From NCBI GenBank assembly GCA_009886815.1, contig QXYP01000079.1, forward strand, positions 1-7,950: a stretch of DNA of 7,950 nt, in the 5' to 3' direction. How positions within the stretch are numbered: the stretch's first letter is position 1; each line of letters opens with the position of its first letter. Origin of the DNA: Halieaceae bacterium. Its GTDB lineage: Bacteria; Pseudomonadota; Gammaproteobacteria; Pseudomonadales; Halieaceae. The position numbers were made by a program, and so were the translations under genes. Shown piece by piece: positions 1 to 6,450 of the stretch. Below the pieces are notes generated by a model. That model saw only the letters and a program-made list of their open reading frames with translations, had not been told where the DNA came from and searched no databases.

Positions 1-1
1 C

Positions 2-358
2 TTGAGTAGCACTGCAAATCACCAAAACGCCTTAAATAGCGCTCAAGTTCTGACGGTTCTTGCAAAAGTACCCACGGGTCAGGTGATCTCCTTTGGCGAT
101 CTGGCCTTTATGTCGGGGTATTCCGGAAAGGCCCGCTGGGTGGGTAGCGTATTAGCAAAGCTACCAGCCAATACAAAGCTGCCCTGGCACCGCGTTGTGA
201 ATTCCCAAGGAATTTTAACCTGTCCCCGAGCTGACATTGCTGCGAAACGACTGATAAGTGAAGGCTTGGAGATACAAAATTTTAAAGTATCGATGGCAAA
301 ATATCGGTGGAGACCCGGGCGATCCCCGATTAAGGCCGCAGGTTCCCAGGAGGACTAA
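2..358 (+). CDS. atl: Alkyltransferase-like protein (ATL, MGMT family without the catalytic cysteine)
   Basis: This is a 118-residue protein of the O6-alkylguanine-DNA alkyltransferase C-terminal domain family. Seen in sequence: the DNA-binding helix region (VPTGQVISFGD at about residues 23-33, then SGKARWVG with the probable arginine finger R45) and the signature PWHRVV at 61-66. In true alkyltransferases this reads PCHRV; here W62 replaces the methyl-accepting cysteine, which defines ATL proteins such as E. coli YbaZ. Members of this family bind O6-alkylguanine, flip the base and hand the lesion to nucleotide excision repair rather than reversing it themselves. Length fits the family (about 100-120 residues). 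The start used is a TTG at the very edge of the window; the N-terminus is about as long as expected, but a start upstream of the window cannot be excluded. The stop lies 3 bases before the next gene, suggesting cotranscription. Confidence 0.85.
   Translation: MSSTANHQNALNSAQVLTVLAKVPTGQVISFGDLAFMSGYSGKARWVGSVLAKLPANTKLPWHRVVNSQGILTCPRADIAAKRLISEGLEIQNFKVSMAKYRWRPGRSPIKAAGSQED
348..354 (+). promoter_or_regulatory. Strong ribosome binding site for the carboxyl transferase gene
   Basis: AGGAGGA sits 7 bases before the ATG at 362. It overlaps the last codons of the upstream ATL gene, which fixes the start of the downstream gene and suggests that translation of the two is linked. Confidence 0.85.
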
Positions 359-361
359 TTC

Positions 362-1873
362 ATGGCGCAAGATCCGTTTGAGGAATTTGAACAACGGCGT
401 CTCAATACGCAGGACGAAGCGAGAGATGAGGCGGTTAAAAAACGTCATTCTAGAGGTGGTCGTACTGCCCGAGAAAATTTGGATGATCTTGTCGACGGCT
501 TCCCTGTCAACGAATTTGGCCAGTACGCTGTCGCCGCTCAGCGTAGCCGAAAAGACGTGGAAGAATTGCAAATACAAACAGCAGGTGACGGTGTCATTAC
601 CGCGATAGGGTCGGTCAATAGCAATCTGTTTGATGCGACGGCCGCAAAAACCGCACTAATTATCAATGACTACACCGTTCTGGCAGGGACTCAGGGATAC
701 TTCCATCATAGGAAAATTGATCGACTGTTAGGGCTGGCCGGACAGCAGCAGCTGCCCGTTGTTATGTATACCGAGGGAGGGGGCGGTAGGCCTGGGGACA
801 CTGACGTATTGATATCGGGTGGCGGCCTAAACGTTCCCACCTTTCACCGATGGTGCGCTTTAACAGGCAAGGTGCCGCGCATCGCTGTAAACCACGGGTT
901 TTGCTTTGCGGGAAATGCCGCGCTTTTTGGCGCCGCTGATTTACGCATTGCCACTCAGCAAAGCTACATTGGCATGGCCGGGCCCGCTATGATTGAAGGG
1001 GGGGGCCTGGGCAGCTACCAAGCAACTGATATAGGGCCGTCAAACGTACACACCAAGAACGGTGTCATTGATATTGTCGCGCAAGATGAAGCACAGGCGA
1101 CATCAATAGCTAAACAAGCATTAGCTTATTGCCAAGGGCCCACAACGCACTTTGACCATGAAGATCAGTCTTCTCTTCGAAGCGCGCTACCAGCTAATCG
1201 ACGCATGGCGTACAACCCCCTCAAAATTCTTGAGCGACTATTTGATAACGATTCATTCCTGCCACTTCGCCCCCATTACGGTCGTAGCATTATTACCGGC
1301 CTCGCCCGCATAGAGGGAATACCCTTCGCGGTGTTAGCCAACGACTGCCGTCACCTTGGCGGCGCCATCGATTCTGAGAGCGCAAGCAAAGCCACCGACC
1401 TATACCGACTCGCAGACCGCTGGAAGCTACCCGTTGTGTCTTTTGTTGATACACCCGGCTTCATGGTTGGCCCAGACAGCGAATCTACGGGTGCCCCACG
1501 GCACATGTCTGAAATGTTTACCGCCGGTGCCACCCTAACCCAGCCAATCGTCGCTATTTTTCTGCGACGAGGTTATGGCCTTGGCGCTATGGCTATGACC
1601 GGAGGCTCATTCGAAATCCCGGTTTATGCGGCTAGCTGGCCGACCGGGGAATTTGGCCCCATGGGGTTAGAGGGGGCGGTGCACCTGGGGTACAAGCAAG
1701 AGCTAGCCAAACTGCCCGAGGGCCCCGAACGAGAGGCCCACTTCGAAGCACTTCTCGCCAAACTTTATGAACGCGGAAAGGCGACTGAAGCAGCCAGCTT
1801 CCTTGAAATTGACAGTGTCATTGATCCGGTTGATACCCGGTCAATCATTAGCAGTGCCTTGCTCGCCAAATAG
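362..1873 (+). CDS. Acyl-CoA carboxylase carboxyl transferase (beta-type) subunit, stand-alone
   Basis: This 503-residue protein has the two-lobed crotonase-fold carboxyl transferase arrangement of propionyl-, methylcrotonyl- and acetyl-CoA carboxylase beta subunits, which move the carboxyl group from carboxybiotin to an acyl-CoA. Seen: an N-terminal helix with the family-like RGGRTARENLDDLVD (31-45), the first oxyanion-hole region FCFAGNAALFGAADLRIA (180-197) followed by SYIGMAGPAMI, and in the C-terminal lobe FVDTPGFMVG (361-370) and RRGYGLGAMAM (402-412). There is no N-terminal zinc ribbon, so it is not AccD. The loop at about 137-147 is TEGGGGRPGDT rather than the usual SGGAR type; from memory this is closer to the version in fused, multidomain acyl-CoA carboxylases. 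No biotin carboxylase or biotin carrier gene lies in the window, so the acyl substrate and partner subunits cannot be named. Start is fixed by the AGGAGGA site. It ends 3 bases from a convergent gene with no room for a private terminator. Confidence 0.85.
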   Translation: MAQDPFEEFEQRRLNTQDEARDEAVKKRHSRGGRTARENLDDLVDGFPVNEFGQYAVAAQRSRKDVEELQIQTAGDGVITAIGSVNSNLFDATAAKTALIINDYTVLAGTQGYFHHRKIDRLLGLAGQQQLPVVMYTEGGGGRPGDTDVLISGGGLNVPTFHRWCALTGKVPRIAVNHGFCFAGNAALFGAADLRIATQQSYIGMAGPAMIEGGGLGSYQATDIGPSNVHTKNGVIDIVAQDEAQATSIAKQALAYCQGPTTHFDHEDQSSLRSALPANRRMAYNPLKILERLFDNDSFLPLRPHYGRSIITGLARIEGIPFAVLANDCRHLGGAIDSESASKATDLYRLADRWKLPVVSFVDTPGFMVGPDSESTGAPRHMSEMFTAGATLTQPIVAIFLRRGYGLGAMAMTGGSFEIPVYAASWPTGEFGPMGLEGAVHLGYKQELAKLPEGPEREAHFEALLAKLYERGKATEAASFLEIDSVIDPVDTRSIISSALLAK

Positions 1874-1876
1874 CGA

Positions 1877-2260
1877 TCAAACAGGCTGCGTATGCCAAAC
1901 TTTTTTGCACCATAAAAGAAGCATTAAGAGAGCAAGCTCGATACCCATACTGGGGATACCCGCGGCCACAGGGCCATCAATAACTAGCGTTATAGCTCGG
2001 CCCATAAGCGCGAGGAGCACTAAGAGCTGCACGGGCCACAACAGAGTAGGATCACGGCGAATGGCTGCTACGATCTGAATGATCCCGCCACCGATGAAAA
2101 ATCCGGCGATGTCTGCTCTCACGGTACCTAAGCCAGCCGCGGCAAGGTCTACCAACCCCATTTTAGCTGCGGCTTCTCCCGTGTTTAACCATAAACCGGC
2201 ACCCACCCCCAGAAACAAAAGTCCGATAGCCGCCAACAAGATTCTAGTCAACATAACCAT
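1877..2260 (-). CDS. Small four-helix membrane protein, DUF4345-like
   Basis: The predicted 127-residue protein is very hydrophobic with four likely membrane helices at about residues 4-25, 51-67, 73-94 and 101-117. The segment RADIAGFF (48-55) before the second helix and GRAITLVIDG (87-96) after the third resemble the DUF4345 family of unknown function; I infer this from pattern, not from a search. An ATG at 2260 is preceded by a CTGAGGG ribosome site 7 bases away, and a second in-frame ATG lies two codons in. It is the last gene of the minus-strand block, 82 bases after the hybrid kinase. That gap shows no convincing terminator hairpin, so readthrough from the NO-sensing operon is possible; a TAAAAT that could serve as a -10 element lies in the gap but lacks a good -35. 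Function unknown; a link with NO sensing is only positional. Confidence 0.75.
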   Translation of the reverse strand: MVMLTRILLAAIGLLFLGVGAGLWLNTGEAAAKMGLVDLAAAGLGTVRADIAGFFIGGGIIQIVAAIRRDPTLLWPVQLLVLLALMGRAITLVIDGPVAAGIPSMGIELALLMLLLWCKKVWHTQPV

Positions 2261-2342
2261 AAGTAATCCCTCAGTGTCTTATTTTAGTTCTCTGTATGAA
2301 TTAATCTCTGCTTCTTACTCAGCAAACGCTGTGACCGCTGCC

Positions 2343-4490
2343 CTACTGCTGCCGCTGCACAGACAATAGGTGCTGGAGCTCATTAATACCCAGCCCCAAC
2401 TGCTCTGAGATAGGGGGCAGTTCATCTGCTGTTGGCAAAGATCCACCCGCTAGCGCAGCCGCCTCTATTCTCCGAAAGCTACCGCCCGCCGCCTCCAAGC
2501 CAAAGGTTAAGCAGGCACTACCTAAAGTGTGCGCTTCACGAATAATAATATTTCGCTCCTCATTAGCCATTGCCTTGCGCAGCGTCTCCCATCGATCGGT
2601 TGACTCTCCCAGGAATTTATCGACGAGCGTATCCAGCACGGTGATACCAACCTCTCGAATAAGGCGATCAATCGGCTTCTGGTCGAAGGCCAAGACATCT
2701 TGTGGAGCATCACCCACCTCCAAGTTACCTTTCTCACCCATACTATGACTCCCCCCGTTTACCATTGAATCTGCATTCAACGCAGATGAAGACTGCACAC
2801 CCTCACTGAGGGTTTGGCTACCTATTAAATCGTGTATCACGCCAGCTTCGGAAGCAACTGAAGTCGCAGGCAAATGTGCTAGCAGGGATTTGCGCAATTC
2901 GCTTATCAAAAGAGGCTTGGTTAAAAGATCATGCATGCCAGCCTGCTCGGCTTTGAGCCGATCAGTAGTGGTGCTGTGGGCCGATAGTGCCAAGACCGGA
3001 ATATTGGTTGCACCTGAGGTTGCAAGCAGGCCCTGTGCAGGGCTGACACCATTCATACTGGGCATATCGAGATCTATGAAGATAAGGTCAAACATGTCAG
3101 GTTGAGCCTCAACCAGTACTCGTGCCGCTGCATCAGAATCTGTTGTGACAACCTTAAGGCCCATAGACTCCAGAACCTTCCCGTTGAGCTGCTGGCTGAC
3201 TTTCTGCTCTCCTATCAGCAGCACTGTGCCAGAAAATGCACTTGAGAATGCTGGAATCGCCACCTCGGTCCGCTGCAAATTAGTGTTTTCCGTAGCCAAT
3301 AACAGCGGAATGCTAAAGCTAAAGATCGTGCCCTCACCGACAGACGACTGAACCCTAACTTCGCCACCGAGCGCATTGACGAAGCGCTCAACAATACTCA
3401 AGCCCAAGCCCGTGCCTTGCGCCTGCTGCGTCTCTGAACTCAAGCCTGTCGCAAAAGGTTCAAACAATTTCTCTATCGCATTTGCAGGTATACCCGGACC
3501 TTGATCGGACACGGAAAATTCAATGAGATCTCGATGGGAGTCATTACTCTCACACTTTAGTGCACCTAAAGTTACCGTCCCAGACTGGGAAAATTTAACG
3601 GCATTTGAAAGTAGGTTGGTCAAGACCTGTCGAAGCAGTTTCAGACGGCCGGTGTAGATGTTAACAAGGTCACGCTCGCCTGAACGCCGAAGCTCCAGAC
3701 CCTTCTCTAAAGATCGAGAGCGCGCCAGTATTAAACACTCATCAATCAAATCATCAAGTCGAAAAGCACTTTCCTCTGCCTCACTCATATGAGATTCAAG
3801 GGAGGCCGTCTCTAATGTAAAGTTAATCACCTCTAGGAGACGATCGGCACTTGCAGTCGCTAGCTCAGAATACTCTAGGAGCTTTCCGTCGAGCTTAAAA
3901 TCACTCATTAAACTGAGGGCACTAATCACGCCATTTAAAGGTGTTCGCATTTCATGACTGACGTGATGAAAGTACTTTTGACGCGCCTCGTTAGCACGTT
4001 CAACCTCTAACTTAGCCGCTTTAAGTTGCTCATTGAGAGCTTGCAGGTCTTCTACCATTGACTGCTGTGTACTCATGAAGAACAGTTGATCCATCTGTAC
4101 ATCATGCACAGGGAAATCAGACATCGTCGGCGTGCTGTCAACCGCATTCCCTTCTATCCACCACAACCAAGGAACACCTACAAAACAAAGCCCCTCAATG
4201 CCCATCTCGGTATAGTCAAGAACTTGCCCTCGAATCGCAAAGCCCAACTCGTCACTAAAGCCCAAAAAAAGCTCACCGACTGCCTCTCGAGCAGATGCCA
4301 TAGACCCGTTAAATGGTGTCGGTCGCTTAAATTTGAAAAGCTCGAAAAATTTGATGTGTTGGGAGAGGTCGATCCGGCATTTTTCCGCCAGCAAAGGACT
4401 CGCTCGCACCAACTGGCCGTCGTCATCAATTTGGCCGACTAAGGTAAAGAGATTTTGAAGCTCATCCCAAAACTGATCTGATTTGATCAT
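2343..4490 (-). CDS. HNOBA-domain hybrid sensor histidine kinase (HNOBA - coiled coil - HisKA - HATPase - REC - Hpt), H-NOX partner
   Basis: This is a 715-residue cytosolic kinase with no membrane helix. Residues about 5-140 resemble the HNOBA (heme NO binding associated) PAS-like domain of soluble guanylate cyclase: FELFKFKRP (49-57), IRGQV (86-90), then MSDFPVHDVQ (123-132), followed by a coiled coil (about 140-172). The HisKA H-box gives phosphorylatable His179 (HVSHEMRTPLNG). The ATPase domain shows N296, DQGPGIP (329-335), FEPF and GTGLGL (359-364). A receiver spans about 421-538 with phosphoacceptor D473, S503 and K525; its usual Asp-Asp acidic pair reads G427-E428. A serine- and glycine-containing linker (about 540-600) leads to an Hpt domain with phospho-His654 in AHTLGSA. 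It likely relays phosphate from H179 via D473 and H654 to the two response regulators upstream. It starts 16 bases after the H-NOX stop with only a weak ribosome site, suggesting translational coupling. The sensing role is inferred from HNOBA plus the adjacent H-NOX. Confidence 0.9.
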   Translation of the reverse strand: MIKSDQFWDELQNLFTLVGQIDDDGQLVRASPLLAEKCRIDLSQHIKFFELFKFKRPTPFNGSMASAREAVGELFLGFSDELGFAIRGQVLDYTEMGIEGLCFVGVPWLWWIEGNAVDSTPTMSDFPVHDVQMDQLFFMSTQQSMVEDLQALNEQLKAAKLEVERANEARQKYFHHVSHEMRTPLNGVISALSLMSDFKLDGKLLEYSELATASADRLLEVINFTLETASLESHMSEAEESAFRLDDLIDECLILARSRSLEKGLELRRSGERDLVNIYTGRLKLLRQVLTNLLSNAVKFSQSGTVTLGALKCESNDSHRDLIEFSVSDQGPGIPANAIEKLFEPFATGLSSETQQAQGTGLGLSIVERFVNALGGEVRVQSSVGEGTIFSFSIPLLLATENTNLQRTEVAIPAFSSAFSGTVLLIGEQKVSQQLNGKVLESMGLKVVTTDSDAAARVLVEAQPDMFDLIFIDLDMPSMNGVSPAQGLLATSGATNIPVLALSAHSTTTDRLKAEQAGMHDLLTKPLLISELRKSLLAHLPATSVASEAGVIHDLIGSQTLSEGVQSSSALNADSMVNGGSHSMGEKGNLEVGDAPQDVLAFDQKPIDRLIREVGITVLDTLVDKFLGESTDRWETLRKAMANEERNIIIREAHTLGSACLTFGLEAAGGSFRRIEAAALAGGSLPTADELPPISEQLGLGINELQHLLSVQRQQ

Positions 4491-4506
4491 GACGAAAAAC
4501 TGACTC

Positions 4507-5055
4507 TTAACCCATGCGTACTTTGAAGAGAGTTTTTTCTCCAGTCTCTACGCTTTGAGGCTCAATGCCCATTATCTCCATGGGCTGATTAAATCGCTGC
4601 GCCAAACCTTGCAGCAATCCCTCTACAAAGGGCGTCAGCCCCACGCGTTCTGACATGTAAAGTATCTCCACATCTTTTCCATCGCCTTCCCGCACTCTAA
4701 AATTCGGGGGTCGGTAATTTAAAAAAGTGGAGCTGATACGGTCATGAAGGTTGTTAAGGTTACCCAAGAAACCCAGCATGTCCGAGCCAGCAGCACGGAG
4801 GAGAGACTCATACTGCCTTGCCACCGTATTTTCGACCCAATGAACACCAAAAGCCCTTAATGCGTCACTGAGATCAATATCCATTTCATCAGCGCAGGCC
4901 TGCGCCAAACTATAAGTAATATCATCATCGTAAGATTGCATCGCCAGAAAGCTGTCATCAGGCACGCCAGAACGCAGCAACACCTCTTGCCATTTTCCTT
5001 CCCCAAACTGCTCTACAACCATGTCTCGCAGGGATTTATTAATCACTCCATACAT
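4507..5055 (-). CDS. hnoX: Stand-alone H-NOX heme nitric oxide sensor protein
   Basis: The 182-residue protein has the length and landmarks of a single H-NOX domain. Seen: N-terminal MYGVINKSL, proximal heme ligand His104 in NNLHDRI, the paired prolines P116-P117 that kink the heme in this fold, and the heme-propionate YxSxR motif as YMSER (133-137). After the motif comes VGLTPFVEGLLQG; the position matching distal Tyr140 of the oxygen-binding Thermoanaerobacter (Caldanaerobacter) protein falls on P142. No distal tyrosine suggests NO selectivity over O2. The only cysteine is C54, so the C-terminal zinc-binding cysteines described for some Vibrio and Shewanella homologues are absent. H-NOX proteins bind NO at ferrous heme and change the activity of an adjacent kinase or cyclase; here the obvious partner is the HNOBA kinase 16 bases downstream. 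The ATG start is supported by GGAG 7 bases upstream. Confidence 0.93.
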   Translation of the reverse strand: MYGVINKSLRDMVVEQFGEGKWQEVLLRSGVPDDSFLAMQSYDDDITYSLAQACADEMDIDLSDALRAFGVHWVENTVARQYESLLRAAGSDMLGFLGNLNNLHDRISSTFLNYRPPNFRVREGDGKDVEILYMSERVGLTPFVEGLLQGLAQRFNQPMEIMGIEPQSVETGEKTLFKVRMG

Positions 5056-5062
5056 TGCACAA

Positions 5063-5066
5063 CTCC
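5063..5066 (-). promoter_or_regulatory. Ribosome binding site of the H-NOX gene
   Basis: On the minus strand GGAG lies 7 bases before the ATG at 5055. It sits within the 30-base gap after the upstream regulator gene, which shows no hairpin, so this gap is internal to the operon. Confidence 0.7.
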
Positions 5067-5085
5067 AATGCCGCTAGCTAAGACT

Positions 5086-6450
5086 TTATGATTTCCAACT
5101 TTGAATCTTTCGATAAATCGTGGACGGGGCAACTTCTAGCAAGCCTGCGGCGCGGTTTACGTTGCCCTCACAGTAATCAATGGCCGACTGAATCGCTCGC
5201 TTCTCCGTAAGCCATAAGGGCTCGACTCCCCCTAAGCGCCCTTCTGCAACAGGGGCAAAGGTAACGCTCGCAGCTTGTGCCGCACCATCAACCAAATCGC
5301 TGTCCATAATCGCAGCCCGAAGCTGCTCATAACCAATCGTCTGCTCAGGCGTCATGAGCACCAAACGGTGAATAATATTTTCCAACTGCCTAACATTTCC
5401 AGGCCAAGGGTACCGTCGCAACTCTCTACGAGCATCTTCCGTAAAGCCACAAGTTTCCCGAGCTTCCTGCTCAGAAAACACGTTCAGGTAATGCGCAGAC
5501 AACTGCAGCACATCCTCACCCCGCTCTCTGAGTGGCGGTATTCGTAAGGGCACAACATGTAAACGGTAAAATAGGTCCTCGCGCAGGCGCCCTTCACGCA
5601 TTTCAAACAGCGGATCTCGATTAGTGGCCGCTAAAATTCGAACATCAGCAACGAACTCAACATCACTGCCTACCGGTTTAAAGGAGCCACTTTGAATGAA
5701 GCGTAAAAGCACCGACTGTAATTCGTAGGGCATATCACAGACTTCATCGAGAAATAATGTCCCTCCATCTGACTGTTTTATCAATCCGTCCCGAGCATGA
5801 ATGTTGCCTCTAACGCCAGGCGCCTCTCCAAAGAGCTCAGATTCAATAAGATCACTCGGGATTGCAGCACAATTAACTGCGACAAACTCTTTCGGGGCTC
5901 GGGCCGATAAATCATGTATTGCTCTTGCAGCGAGCTCTTTTCCTGTACCACTCTCACCGGTAATTATCGCAGTCGCACGGCTTGAGGCTAATGATTCGAT
6001 CGTCGAATAAACCGCCTGCATGACACCCGATGCGCCCATCATAGGCCCCAAGCGCTCACGCATCTCCCCAAGCTTACTGAGCTTCTGCGTGAGCTCTAGT
6101 CGCTGTGCCGCATTGGCAAGCGTCACTCGAAGCCTTGAGGCATCGAAGGGCTTACCTAAAAAGTCGTCAGCACCACGTTCAATCGCCTGATCGGCAAATT
6201 CAATACCGTGACCTGTCATGACAACAACGGCGGGCTTAGGCGTCATGAGTACCGTCTCTGCCAGCAGATCTAGGCCATTACCGTCAGGCAATTCGATATC
6301 GAGTAAAATTAAGTCTGGCTTTAGGGTTTCAAGGGCCATGAGAGCACCGGTAAACGTTTCTACCGTGTGCACCTCGTAACCCGTGTCGTCTAGATATGCC
6401 TCATAAATTGCGCAGAGTGTAGAGCTATCTTCAACAATTAACGTCTTCAT
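5086..6450 (-). CDS. NtrC-like response regulator (REC - AAA+ - Fis-type HTH) lacking the GAFTGA motif, HnoC-like
   Basis: This 454-residue protein (from the ATG at 6450) has an intact receiver with E7-D8, phosphoacceptor D51 (LLDIELPD), T79 and K100. The AAA+ domain has Walker A GESGTGKE (165-172), Walker B GGTLFLDE (229-236), candidate arginine fingers R290 and R296 in REDLFYRL, and sensor II WPGNVRQLEN (349-358). A Fis-type helix-turn-helix closes the protein (about 416-452, GNVNRAAGLLEVAPSTIYRKI). The L1 loop after ELFG reads EAPGVRGNI where sigma-54 activators have HEKGAFTGA, and is one residue shorter. GAFTGA is what contacts sigma-54, so canonical sigma-54 activation is unlikely. It may be a repressor or a sigma-70 regulator, as for TyrR or Rhodobacter HupR/NtrC, and the Shewanella network regulator HnoC acts as a repressor. 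A GTG one codon earlier (6453) is possible, but GAGG sits 7 bases before the ATG, and TGATG overlaps the upstream stop. Confidence 0.92.
   Translation of the reverse strand: MKTLIVEDSSTLCAIYEAYLDDTGYEVHTVETFTGALMALETLKPDLILLDIELPDGNGLDLLAETVLMTPKPAVVVMTGHGIEFADQAIERGADDFLGKPFDASRLRVTLANAAQRLELTQKLSKLGEMRERLGPMMGASGVMQAVYSTIESLASSRATAIITGESGTGKELAARAIHDLSARAPKEFVAVNCAAIPSDLIESELFGEAPGVRGNIHARDGLIKQSDGGTLFLDEVCDMPYELQSVLLRFIQSGSFKPVGSDVEFVADVRILAATNRDPLFEMREGRLREDLFYRLHVVPLRIPPLRERGEDVLQLSAHYLNVFSEQEARETCGFTEDARRELRRYPWPGNVRQLENIIHRLVLMTPEQTIGYEQLRAAIMDSDLVDGAAQAASVTFAPVAEGRLGGVEPLWLTEKRAIQSAIDYCEGNVNRAAGLLEVAPSTIYRKIQSWKS

Noticed and set aside
184..200. TGGCACCGCGTTGTG, resembling a sigma-54 promoter
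   Set aside because: It lies in the conserved PWHRVV codons of the ATL gene, so the resemblance comes from the protein sequence, and the -12 part is imperfect.
215..608. Open frames on both strands across the ATL/carboxyl transferase junction
   Set aside because: They overlap two genes with clear family motifs and a clear ribosome site, and show no protein-like composition.
2320..2331. CAGC-AAAC-GCTG stem as a terminator after the kinase gene
   Set aside because: The 4-base stem is too short and no T tract follows on the minus strand.
1767..2369. Plus-strand open frames across the DUF4345-like gene
   Set aside because: They are shadows; the minus-strand frame has four clean hydrophobic helices and a ribosome site.
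4086..4442. Plus-strand 118-codon open frame inside the hybrid kinase
   Set aside because: It is antisense to the HNOBA coding region and its translation resembles no protein family.
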